Source: Anaeromyces robustus
Lineage: Eukaryota; Neocallimastigomycota; Neocallimastigomycetes; Neocallimastigales; Neocallimastigaceae
DNA length: 64,000 nucleotides
Direction: 5' to 3'
Assembly: GCA_002104895.1 (NCBI GenBank)
Contig: MCFG01000107.1
Span: forward strand, 1 to 64,000
Shown here: positions 42,201 through 53,927 of the stretch, in pieces
Layout: every line of letters begins with the position of its first letter
Numbering within the stretch: the first letter of the stretch is position 1
Translations under genes and position numbers: made by a program
Notes under the pieces: model-generated
What the model was told of the DNA's origin: nothing
What the model saw: only the letters and a program-made list of their open reading frames with translations
Database searches by the model: none

Positions 42201-45200
42201 TTTTCACAATATTTACTTCTTAATATTTCATGATTCTGGAAAATTTTCTGAAAAGCATCTTTAATTTTTTCAACATTAGAGTTTTTATTTAGCTTAAATG
42301 AACTTGGAACATTATAAATAATACTATTTTCATTTTTGATCGAATCAATATATACACCTAGTTGTTGAGATGTAACAGGAAATTCTTTACTATTTCTCTT
42401 TTTAATAGTTTCAATTTGACATTCACTCTTTTTATTACTTATTATTTTTTCTATAAAACTAGCTAAATTACAAACAATTGAATAAGTAAGTATATCCTTT
42501 ATATATATTTTTATATTTAATTCTTTTTCTATCATAGATGATACTCTAATAGCATTTAAACTATCACCACCTAAATCATAGAAATCACTTACTTTTCCTA
42601 TTTCATTTTCATTAATTTTAAATAATTCACTATAAATTTTGCAAATGATTTTTTCAATTTTTGTTTCAGGAGGAATATATTTTTCTTTAATTAAATCTTC
42701 AACATTAATTTCAGGTAATACTTTTTTATTTAGCTTTCCAGTAGGAGATAATGGAATTTCATATATTTGTTTGTAATAATTTGGAATCATATATCGAGGA
42801 AGTTTCTTCTTTAAAAATTCTCTAATTTCTTTACCTTGAATATTACTTTGTGAGATATAATAACAAATTAAATATTTTTCACCAGTTTCTTTCACCTTAT
42901 CTATTATGAATGAATTTTCAATTTCCCTTATCTCATTTACAGTACTTTCTATTTCTCCTAATTCAATTCTTTGACCATTAATTTTTATTTGGAAATCCAT
43001 TCTTCCTAAATGTTCAATTTCACCATTTTCTGTCCATTTTCCAAGATCACCAGTTCTGTACATGATTTCATTGCATTTGCTATTCTTATTAAATGGACAT
43101 GGAATGAATTTTTCTTTTGTTAACTCATCACGATTAAAGTAGCCTTTACTAACACCAAAACCACCAATAAATATTTCACCTTCAACTCCAACTGGTACTG
43201 GTTTTAAATATTTATCTAAAATATAAAGTTTACAATTACATAAAGGTTTACCAATTGTAATCTTTTTTTCTTTTTCTTCATTAACCTCTTTCACAGTACA
43301 TATATTAGTACATTCAGTTGGACCATAACCATTATAAATAATGCATTTAGAATATTGATGAATATTTTTACATAAACTTATAGGTAAAGGTTCTCCAATA
43401 AAGATTATTGCTTTCACAATTTTTAATGATTGCCTAAATTCTTCATTTTCCATAAATAATTTAAATCTTGTAGGAGTAATGTTAATATAATCAATATTAT
43501 TCTTTAATATATATTTTGCTAATAATGGTACATCTTCAGTTAAATTATCATTTACCATAACAATAGTAAAACCATGAATTAAACTTATAGTAATTTCATT
43601 ATGATAAGTATCAAAAGCGAAATTTGTAATTCCTAAAATATTATTAATATTATCTTTTTTAAAGAGAGAATATATACTATAATTTTTATTTTCTTCGTCA
43701 AATGCCCTTACATAATTATACAAATTGGCATGACGAACCAAGACCCCTTTAGGTTTTCCTGTTGTACCTGAAGTGAATAAAACATAACAAATATCACTTG
43801 GATCATTAATAAGTTTAATTGGATTTCTATTGGCATTATAATCATGAACTTCTAAATCATATGTTTTATATGTTTTATTTGTAAAATTATCAATGATATC
43901 TTTAGTATTATAATATAAAATCATTTTTGGATTAGAATCTTCTACTAAAAATTGAATACGTTCTGCTGGTAATTTTCTATCCACTGGTAAAAATGCAGCA
44001 CCAGCTTTTGAAATACCAATAATACCTACAATATAATGATATGTACGATCACATATAATTGGAATTATATCATTTCTAGTTATACCAGCCCCTCTTAAAT
44101 AATGTGCTAAAGAATTTGACATTTCATCTAATTCTTTAAAACTAATTTTTATATCATTATCCACAATGGCACATTTATCAGGATATTTTTCTGCTAACTT
44201 CATAAATTTTTCATGATACATTTGATTATAATCAAATTCATAACTATTATTATTAAATGTTTCAATAATTCTTTCTTTCTCTTCACTTGAAATATATTCA
44301 ATATCCTTAATAGTATGATCAAATTTGTTAATATTTTTAAGAACTTCTATGTAACTATTAAGAATGCTATTAATAATTCGTGGTTCGTATACGTTTGTAT
44401 TAAATTTAATTAAGACAGAATAATTATCTTCATTTTCAATAACACTAAATAATAAATCATTATTGCTCATATCATCTATATTGTTTGTATTCATCGAAAA
44501 AATATCTTCTCGTTCTTTATTAATAACAAACAATAAATTATCTGTATTATTCATCATTAATCTTGGTTGATAAATAAATGAATTTTTAGAATATGATAAT
44601 TTTAATAAATTCGATAATTCAGAGAAAGATATATTACTACTACTATAAGAATTTATTAAAATATTCATATTCTGTTTAATAATATCAAGGAATGAAATCT
44701 CTGAATTTTCATATTTTAATAAAATAGGTTGAATACAAGTAAACATTCCAGCCATATTATTAATATAATGATTACTTCTATTGGCACTTAATATTGAACT
44801 ATAAATAATATCTTGTCCACTATATTTAGATAATACATATCCATAAATACTAAGGAAAAATGCTGTTTTACTAATTTTATTGGTTACTATGAATTTATTA
44901 ATGGAATTACTAATATATTTATCAATATTTTGATTAGAAATACCAATACTTTCGTTTTCTTCTTCATTAATTTCATTCTGATTTAAAACTTGTTCCTTCT
45001 TTGGAAGATTTAATAAATCATATTCACAATCAAACATTTCTTTATAAAATTTAATTTGATTTTCATAACATCCATGACTTTTCTTTTTATTTAAATGAAT
45101 TGCATAATCACTAAATTGAATTTCTGAATCTTTTAATTCAATACCTTTATAATAACTATTTAATTCATTTATCATAAACGATATACTCATTTCATCGCAT

Positions 45201-45970
45201 ATAATATGATGCATATCAATCAATAGCATTTCATTTTTAATAAAACCAACTCTAATTAAAGGTGCTTGAGATAAATCAAATGGCCTAATAAATGACTTAA
45301 CATTTTCATAAGTATAATTTTCAAATATTAATGAACAATTATCATCAATACAACCAAAAATTTCATTTTGATTATTTTCTTTCTTTTCATAATATTTACT
45401 TCTAAAAATTTCATGATTATGGAATAATTTATTGAAAGATTCTATAACTTTTTCAATATTTACAGTTTTATTAAGTTTAAATGAAAATGGAACATTAAAA
45501 ATAATACTATTTTTATTTTTCATTGATTCATTATAAATATCTAATTGTTGAGAAGTAATAGGAAATTCTTTACAATCTTTTTTTTCAATAATTTCGAGTT
45601 TATATAAATTAAAATCAATACGATGATTTAAAATATCTTCGATATATTTACTTAAACTATAAATTAAAGAATATGAAAAAATATCTTTTAAACTTAATTT
45701 TATCTTAAATTCTTTTTCAATCATTGATAAAATTTTGAATGCATTCAAACTGTCTCCACCTAATTCCATAAAATCATCCATTCTTCCAATAGTGTTTTCA
45801 TTAACATTGAATACTTGACACCATATTTTACATACAGTTTTTTCAATCTCTGTTTCAGGAGCAATATATTTTTCTTTTCCTTTTCCTAAATCAGATACCA
45901 CATTTTTTTTAATATTTTCAGAAGTCTGTAAATTGTATATTTGATTAAAATAATTTGCAACTGAATACAT
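39239..45970 (-). CDS. Nonribosomal peptide synthetase, domain order T-C-A-T-C-A-T
   Basis: One uninterrupted ORF of 2243 aa. Carrier (T) domains carry the phosphopantetheine Ser in LGGDSL at residues 74, about 1137 and about 2204. Condensation domains begin at about 133 (FPITSQQ; active-site HHIICDE at 254-260) and about 1195 (FPVTSQQ; HHIICDG near 1310). Adenylation domains lie at about 590-1085 and 1650-2150. Both have the A3 core FTSGTTGKPKG, NGYGPTEC (A5), YRTGDLGKW (A7), GRxDFQxKIxGQRIELGEI (A8) and a final catalytic Lys in GKL (A10). The two C-A-T modules are very similar along their length, suggesting internal duplication. There is no adenylation domain before the first T, and no thioesterase, reductase or terminal C domain. 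The first aminoacyl unit must therefore come from elsewhere and product release is unclear. The lack of introns amid intron-dense neighbours suggests bacterial ancestry. Confidence 0.95.
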   Translation of the reverse strand: MYSVANYFNQIYNLQTSENIKKNVVSDLGKGKEKYIAPETEIEKTVCKIWCQVFNVNENTIGRMDDFMELGGDSLNAFKILSMIEKEFKIKLSLKDIFSYSLIYSLSKYIEDILNHRIDFNLYKLEIIEKKDCKEFPITSQQLDIYNESMKNKNSIIFNVPFSFKLNKTVNIEKVIESFNKLFHNHEIFRSKYYEKKENNQNEIFGCIDDNCSLIFENYTYENVKSFIRPFDLSQAPLIRVGFIKNEMLLIDMHHIICDEMSISFMINELNSYYKGIELKDSEIQFSDYAIHLNKKKSHGCYENQIKFYKEMFDCEYDLLNLPKKEQVLNQNEINEEENESIGISNQNIDKYISNSINKFIVTNKISKTAFFLSIYGYVLSKYSGQDIIYSSILSANRSNHYINNMAGMFTCIQPILLKYENSEISFLDIIKQNMNILINSYSSSNISFSELSNLLKLSYSKNSFIYQPRLMMNNTDNLLFVINKEREDIFSMNTNNIDDMSNNDLLFSVIENEDNYSVLIKFNTNVYEPRIINSILNSYIEVLKNINKFDHTIKDIEYISSEEKERIIETFNNNSYEFDYNQMYHEKFMKLAEKYPDKCAIVDNDIKISFKELDEMSNSLAHYLRGAGITRNDIIPIICDRTYHYIVGIIGISKAGAAFLPVDRKLPAERIQFLVEDSNPKMILYYNTKDIIDNFTNKTYKTYDLEVHDYNANRNPIKLINDPSDICYVLFTSGTTGKPKGVLVRHANLYNYVRAFDEENKNYSIYSLFKKDNINNILGITNFAFDTYHNEITISLIHGFTIVMVNDNLTEDVPLLAKYILKNNIDYINITPTRFKLFMENEEFRQSLKIVKAIIFIGEPLPISLCKNIHQYSKCIIYNGYGPTECTNICTVKEVNEEKEKKITIGKPLCNCKLYILDKYLKPVPVGVEGEIFIGGFGVSKGYFNRDELTKEKFIPCPFNKNSKCNEIMYRTGDLGKWTENGEIEHLGRMDFQIKINGQRIELGEIESTVNEIREIENSFIIDKVKETGEKYLICYYISQSNIQGKEIREFLKKKLPRYMIPNYYKQIYEIPLSPTGKLNKKVLPEINVEDLIKEKYIPPETKIEKIICKIYSELFKINENEIGKVSDFYDLGGDSLNAIRVSSMIEKELNIKIYIKDILTYSIVCNLASFIEKIISNKKSECQIETIKKRNSKEFPVTSQQLGVYIDSIKNENSIIYNVPSSFKLNKNSNVEKIKDAFQKIFQNHEILRSKYCEKEVNGKAEIYGFIDDECTLSFENYTYENVNTFVRPFKLPEAPLIRIGFINDEMVLIDMHHIICDGATISIITNELNNYYNDKEVQKLEIQFSDYAIDLNEKKNSGYYNNQIEFYKKMFNYDYNLLNIPQKKDKIVNSSEDEREKDVNAGNLTKSIDSSTSKFIDEYIKTNGISKTAFFISIYGYVLSKYSGQNLIYSSVISANRYNRYTESMVGMFASTQPILLKYDNEENTFLDIIKQNKNILVDIYNNQDLSFSELSSSLKLVNVNNSFVYQPKTIVENSIENTLFSENDNEDIFLTSDNQNELNKNNTSKFDISLNVFEKNDNYSFSIDYNTNLYELKMINNILDSYLEVIKNCRYFNQKVNDIEYIPKKEKERIIDGFNSDVNDYQCEPFCHVEFCNKAKQHPNKCALVFNDTKFSYDKLDKMSNSLAHYLRNSGITRNDIVPIISERSFYYIIATIAISKAGGAYLPVDKKLPIDRIQFILEEVHPKLILLYDNQNNFENLLKDKYQIYDLEKHDYSLSIDPIDNINEPDDTSYVLFTSGTTGKPKGTLVSHFNIYNYVRAFEEGSKNHCIYNLFIKRNNIQNVLAITNFSFDASHIENTISLVHGLKLVLADDNVCNDLVLLSKYMIENDVDYINTTPTRLKLFMENEDFRKALKMVKTIVLGGEELTFDLCKEVHKYSESKIYNGYGPTECAVDGTFKAVDEEKDSIITIGQPLCNCKLYILDKFLKPVPIGVDGEIFIGGYGVGKGYLNRTELTNEKFINCPFSNENKHNKIMYRTGDLGKWTDNGEIEYLGRIDFQVKIHGQRIELGEIDNTIKEIKDIEYSVVIDKVKKTGDKYLICYYMSQNEISGKKIRNYLKTKLPMYMIPNYFIRINEVPITPNGKLDRRALPEPKMEDLIQEQYIAPETEIEKTICKIFSEIFKINENEIGRMSDFYELGGDSLSAIKVVAKLKKIVNTKLTIKDIMSNPTINSLASFIDKK

Positions 45971-46150
45971 GTTTAATATTTATACAATATATTTAAACTA
46001 AAAAAATATTATATCTAATATTAAGCAATTGTAATAAAAATAAATATTCAGGAATTGTAATAATAATAAATATTCTATATTATATTGAATATTTTTCTTT
46101 TGATATTACTAATTATTACAATTACTACTAAAATTATTTATTGAATTTTT

Positions 46151-46205
<55 letters not shown>

Positions 46206-48010
46206 TTATATATATATTAAAATGAATTATATATATAAATTTTAGTTTTATAAGTAAAACTGATTTAATTTGTCCATTATTATTAATTATAAATGAAGTA
46301 AGAATTTTTTGATATTTTAGTTATATATAATTTTGATATTATATTTAATTATACAAATTAAAAATTTGTATAATTAAAATTTTATTTTATCCAATTTATA
46401 TATATTATCTACCTAGAATAATTTATATTTTTAAACTTTAAAAATATAAATAAGATTTATGATACATTTAAAAATTTATTTAATAACTAATATTTTTATA
46501 TAAATATAAAAAACAAAAGTTATTTTTAAAATAACAATAATTTTTAATCCATTATTTCAAGAAATTATTTATTTATATATTTATATATTTATATAATTTA
46601 TATATTATATATATTTATATAACATATAACATATTTATATTTACATATTTATCTATTTTAATGAATATATTTGATATAAATTCGTTTTTCAATCCAAAAA
46701 AAGAAACATAAAAATAATAATAATAATAATAATATATATATATATATAAAGAAAAAGAAAAAGTAATTATTAACATTTAGAGAAAAAAAGTTAATTTTAT
46801 ATTATTAATGTATCGAAGGGTTAACCTTATGAAGCTTTGATCAATTCTTAACAATAGAAAATATAAAAAGTTAAATCCAATGTAATATTTTTAAATAAAT
46901 AAAAATAATAATAATAAGAGTTTTGGATATTTCATGATTTATTCATCTTATTTAATTAATATTCAAAAAATTATATTAATTATTTTTTCCTATTGTAATA
47001 AAAACTATTATTAACCCTTATCAAAAAAAATAATATTATTAAAATTATATATAAATATTTTAATAATTGAAAATAATCTTAATCTTTTTATTTTCCTGTA
47101 TTGTAATTATAATATAAAATTAAGGGTTAATAATAATTTTTGATTTTTAAAATAATTTAAATATAAACTCTTATTTTCAAATGAATCTTATTACAATATT
47201 ATAAGTAATAAGGAAAAGTTCTTATATAAAATGATTTAATTTTATATACCAGATATTAATCTTACAACAATTTAATATTTGTTGTACATAAAATAGTTTA
47301 ATTTTATATATACCAATTTATTATTAACATACCAAGAAATATTCCTTATAAAAAATTCAAAAGTTAATTTTTATTGTAAAGAATAGCATAGTATTTCTGT
47401 TAAAATAAATAATTTTATTATTTCTTTATAAATTATTATAAACTTGTAAATAAATAGATATTCATTAAATAAAAATTTAAATTCTGTGAAATTACATATT
47501 TCATTAATATTTTGTATAGAAAGATATAATAAAATAAGATCCGACATAAATATTGGTTTAAAGGATATTAAATAGTGATAATATATTAAGATTTATTAAA
47601 TAAGATATAAATACAATAAAATCAATTATAATAGGATAATTAGAATACTAAATTATTAAAGGTAGTGGACATAGTAGACATAGTAGACATAGTAGACATA
47701 GTAAGAAAAAATATAATGATAAGAATGATAATAATGATAATTTATTTATTTTTATTTATTTTTATTTATATATTATATATTAAAATAATTATTATTACAT
47801 GTATGTTTATACTAATATTATATATTAAAATAATTATTAAATAATATTTAATAATTATTAATTTAAATTAAAGTACTTTAAAAAATTAAATTATTAAGGG
47901 AATAAGATATTTTTAATAGAAATTATATAATTTTTTTTTAAGGCAAATAATAAATATAATGTATATTATATTTATAATTAATTTAAATTATTAACAACTA
48001 TTCAGCATAA
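45971..48010. other. 2-kb intergenic region, no gene seen
   Basis: It contains a poly-T tract of about 50 bases (46150-46202), a perfect palindromic hairpin (46344-46378), and a 9-bp tandem repeat GACATAGTA x4 (about 47668-47703). No open frame with coding character is seen between the NRPS start and the RNA polymerase fragment. Confidence 0.65.
46344..46378. repeat. Palindromic hairpin, 16-bp arms, 3-nt loop
   Basis: TTTAATTATACAAATT (46344-46359) and its exact reverse complement (46363-46378) flank a 3-base loop. It lies about 370 bases upstream of the NRPS start on the opposite side of its promoter. Function unknown. Confidence 0.85.
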
Positions 48011-49093
48011 CTAAATAATATTATCATCAAATATACCGGATAAGATTTTAGCAGAAATAGAATCTAAGTTATCATCAACTCCTGTTAAAGTTTTTTTAAT
48101 AACATTAATATTATTTTCATAAGATAAGAGAGTTAAGAAGCTACTATTCTGTTTTTCAACGCCGTTTCTATCGACACTTAAACTATAACCTAGATAAGTT
48201 AAATGGTCAGCTAATAACTTACAATATTTATCATCATCGATATAATCCTTTAATCTTCTAAATATAATATATCTAACATTTTCTATACCTAATTCTAATT
48301 CTCTACAAGAAGGATTATAATAATTAGTCTTATATCTATCAACACCAGGAATATTTAAAATTTCATTTAAGTAATCACTATAACAAATTAATTTATCAAA
48401 TAAAACATCAATTTCATCAACATCCTTGATACCAGAAACATGAATTTTAGAATTTATATCTAGAGAAAAAGATATAGTAGGTTTATTTGTTTCTATTACT
48501 AGATTATCATTTATAATACTTACATTTACATTTATTGATTCTAAATTTTTTATTAGAGTGAAATATTCAGAATCATTAGAATGAACTATAATATTATTAT
48601 CAGATTGATTAATAATTTTAAATGAATTAGGAATAAAATTTTTTATTTTAATTTTATGTTCGTTGATATAAGTGTTAGGGGAAATTAAAGTTATAGAATT
48701 ATTAACAATATCAACTTTAGCTTCCCAAGAGTAAATAATATTATTATTTAATTTCCAATACCTTCGTAAGTTAATTAGAACTTTTTCTAATTCAATTTTA
48801 TAAAAATAAATAGCAGCTGGATCAAAATATAAAGTCGTTTTGTCAATATGATCAATAATTTTATTAAAAGTTATACATCTTATTTTATTAGCTAAATGAT
48901 GCATATTCTTTAATGATAAACTAACTTTAGGATATATTATAATTTTATTTTCTTTATTATTATGAATAATTTTATCTAATATATTAACATCATTACTTTG
49001 ATCATTAAGGTTATGAAAAAAACTAAGAGTATGCTGTGTAATAGGTTCACCAATGAATTGTGCTGTTTTAATACCGATATGTTGAGAGTCCAT
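48011..49093 (-). CDS. Isolated C-terminal part of a divergent multisubunit RNA polymerase largest subunit (Rpb1/beta-prime-like)
   Basis: A single ORF of 360 aa. It starts almost at the trigger-loop block: GIKTAQFIGEPITQHTL, then SFFH, whose His (residue 27) is the catalytic trigger-loop His of Rpb1. The segment after it is a few residues shorter than in Rpb1. Downstream blocks follow Rpb1 domain 5 in order: IIIYPKVSLSL, TTLYFDPA, NIPGVDRYKTN, ELELGIENVRYII, KYCKLLADHLTYLGYSLSVDRNG, and the closing ISAKILSG. The extent equals the archaeal A'' subunit. Clamp, active-site (NADFDGD) and funnel parts are absent, and the upstream 2 kb is simple repeat. It is intronless and too divergent to be a normal Pol I/II/III tail. 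A giant-virus-like insertion, linear-plasmid polymerase remnant, or split subunit are the candidates. Confidence 0.8.
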   Translation of the reverse strand: MDSQHIGIKTAQFIGEPITQHTLSFFHNLNDQSNDVNILDKIIHNNKENKIIIYPKVSLSLKNMHHLANKIRCITFNKIIDHIDKTTLYFDPAAIYFYKIELEKVLINLRRYWKLNNNIIYSWEAKVDIVNNSITLISPNTYINEHKIKIKNFIPNSFKIINQSDNNIIVHSNDSEYFTLIKNLESINVNVSIINDNLVIETNKPTISFSLDINSKIHVSGIKDVDEIDVLFDKLICYSDYLNEILNIPGVDRYKTNYYNPSCRELELGIENVRYIIFRRLKDYIDDDKYCKLLADHLTYLGYSLSVDRNGVEKQNSSFLTLLSYENNINVIKKTLTGVDDNLDSISAKILSGIFDDNII

Positions 49094-51025
<1,932 letters not shown>

Positions 51026-52108
51026 ATGCAAGTTTTTCATGAAATTAGTGAATACAAGAAGACTTGGGCTCAATGGAAGAAGGATGGTGAAACTATTGGT
51101 TTTGTTCCAACTATGGTATATATTTATATTACTGATTAATATAATAATTATTTTATAAAACTTTAAAAATAATAAAAAAAAAAAAATCAAAATTTTATTT
51201 CGAAAAAAATATAAATAAAACATAATCTTTATTTATTTAAAATATAAAATATTAAGTATTTTTTTTTTTTATAATATATATATTAATTAATTATTTTATT
51301 TTAAACTTATTATCAATAGGGTTGTCTTCATGATGGTCATATGTCATTAGTTAAAGCTGCTAAAAAGCAATGTACTAAAGTTGTTGTTAGTGTTTTTGTT
51401 AATCCTTCACAATTTTCACCTGATGAAGATTATGATGCCTATCCAAGAACTGTTGATAATGATATTGAACTCTTAAAGAAGAATGGTGTTGATGCTGCTT
51501 TTGTACCATCTGTTAACACTATGTATCCTTCTGGTATAACTATGGATGTTGAAAAACAAGAAGGTGCTTTTGTTGAAGTTTTAGGTGTTTCTCATCAAAT
51601 GGAAGGTAAATTCCGTCCACATTTCTTCCGTGGTGTATGTACCGTTGTTTCAAAGCTTTTCAATATTGTTCAACCAGATAAAGCTTTCTTTGGACAAAAA
51701 GATATTCAACAAACTGTTGTACTTCGCCGTATGGTTCGTGATTTATTTATGCCACTTGAAATTGTTATTGTTCCAATTTATCGTCAAGAAGATGGATTAG
51801 CTATGAGTAGTCGTAACCGTTATCTTAGCGAAGAACAAAGAAAAACTTCATGTGTCTTTAGTCAAGCTTTATTAAAGGCTAAAGAATTATTCGATCAAGG
51901 AGTACGTGATCGTGAATCAATTATTAAGGTTGCTACTGATATTATTGAAGCTAATAAAAATGTTCGTTTAGAATATCTTAGTTTAGCTCATCCAACTACA
52001 TTAGAAGAACTTGATACTATTGGTGAAGATGGAGCTATTCTTTCAGGTGCTATGTATGTTGGTACTACTCGTTTAATTGATAATGTAACTTTAGGTTTTT
52101 CATTTTAA
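51026..52108 (+). CDS. panC: Pantoate--beta-alanine ligase (pantothenate synthetase)
   Basis: Two exons, 51026-51115 and 51320-52108, join in phase (879 nt, 292 aa), the family's usual length. It condenses pantoate and beta-alanine with ATP to pantothenate, the vitamin B5 precursor of coenzyme A, in the cytosol. Visible motifs are the nucleotide-binding MGCLHDGHMSLV (HDGH at residues 34-37), VFVNPSQF, MEGKFRPHFFRGVCTVV, FFGQKDIQQ, and the flexible-loop MSSRNRYL. The intron splits the codon-30/31 junction just before the HxGH motif. Codon use is richer in C- and T-ending codons than in the Asn-rich neighbours, as in well-expressed genes. No other pathway gene (panB, panD) lies nearby. The start is the only Met before the conserved FVPTM. 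Confidence 0.96.
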
Positions 52109-52874
52109 ATTTAGTAGAATATGAAATGCTAAAAATAGTTTTAAGAAAAAATTAATTTATTATATCGATAACAATAGTAAGAACAAAAAAAAAAAAAATA
52201 ATATAAATTTATATAGAAACAATAATATAATATAAAAAATTTAAAAAAAAAAAAACAAACAAACGAACAAACAAACGAACAAAAAATCATAATATTTATT
52301 AATTAATACAAGTAGTATCATTTATTTATAATTTTTTATAGAAATTCTATTATTATACCATTTTTAAATTAAATAAATTTAATTAGAAATTGATAAAAAT
52401 CAGAAAAAAAAAAAAAAAAAAAAAAAACATAATTTTATTTAAAAAAACGTCAATTAACTAAAAAAAATAAATAAATAAAAAAAAAAATAAATAATTGTAT
52501 ATAAAATAAATAAGATTTTTTTTCTTTTCATTTATTTATTAATATATTTTGTGTTTATATGAATTTTTTTTTTTTTTTTATAAGTTTATATATTTATTTT
52601 TATAAAAGCGTTTTTTATATTCAATGGATGATCCATTTTTTTATTATAACTTAGTTATTAAATAATTTAATTGATAAAATAATGAATATATTTTATTAAA
52701 TTAAGATTATAACTAATGTAAATAGTATGAATTACATTATATTACGGTAATGGGGTATGTTTTAAGATAATATATATATATAATAATATACTATATATTA
52801 TTTTTAAAGGTATATATAAATATAATTTAATTAATTCCACATTTTTATTATTTATTGATTTATTTATTTATTTT
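52109..52874. other. Convergent intergenic region, no gene seen
   Basis: Spacer between the 3' ends of the PanC and CCDC174-like genes, with poly-A runs (52407-52427) and a CAAACGAA repeat near 52257-52285. Confidence 0.65.
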
Positions 52875-53194
52875 TTAAATTAATGATTTTAAGAGGTTTT
52901 CTGCTTCTTTTTCTACTGATTCTTTCTTTTCATTGTAAATTTTTCTTTGTCGTTTAACATTTTCCATTCGTTCTTTTAATTTCCTTTTTCTTTCTTCAAT
53001 ACGTTGATTTCTTGCTTGCTTCATATTTTCTGCTTTTTGTCTTTGTATTGATGTAGATCGCCTTAATTCTTCTAATGCTTCTTGTTGTTTTAAACGTTCT
53101 TCTTTATTATGTGAAAATTGATAATAACCTGTACCCATTTTACGATTTTCCATCTTTGCATCAAAATAAGTTTCTATTACATTTATTATTATTA

Positions 53195-53230
<36 letters not shown>

Positions 53231-53873
53231 ATATTTATGAGTATTATATTTTTTCATTTATATTTTACTTTTTATTTATAGCAAACATATTATATTATTT
53301 CATATTATTATTTCTTGAGAGAAGTATTTACCTTCATTTCTATTTCTTTTTTCTTCTTCTAATTCTTCTTTTAAATGCTTTTCTTGTTCTTCTTTTAATT
53401 GTTCTTTTGTTAATTCAGAAATTTTTTTTTCTTTACTGTTATTTTCATCTATATTACTAAAAATTAAATTTTTTAGAATAAAAAATAATTATTAATTACT
53501 AAAATAAATTTATATATATATATATACATTTATATATTTATATTAAATATATATATATAAACCTTTTTATATTATATTTTCCCATATCACTTTTTCTTAT
53601 TAATCTTGTTCTACCAAATTCATCTACATATTCTACCCATGAATCTTCTACTTCCTATCATTTATATAAATATTTTATAATATTGAATTTTATATAAATA
53701 TTGATTTAATATTATTTTTAATAGTATTTTAAAGGATAACAATATTTAAATAATTACTTGATTTTCTTCGTCTAATTTTTGCTTTAAATTTTCCATATTT
53801 TCTATTTTTTTATTTAAAAAATCAACCAAAGGGGCTTTTTCGGAATATTCATCTAATTCTTCATCATCTAAGC

Positions 53874-53927
<54 letters not shown>

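Noticed and set aside
46790-47160. Scattered AAGGGTTAA/TTAACCCTT pairs as a fold-back element
   Set aside because: Matches are only about 15 bases with unequal surroundings; too weak in AT-rich DNA to support an element.
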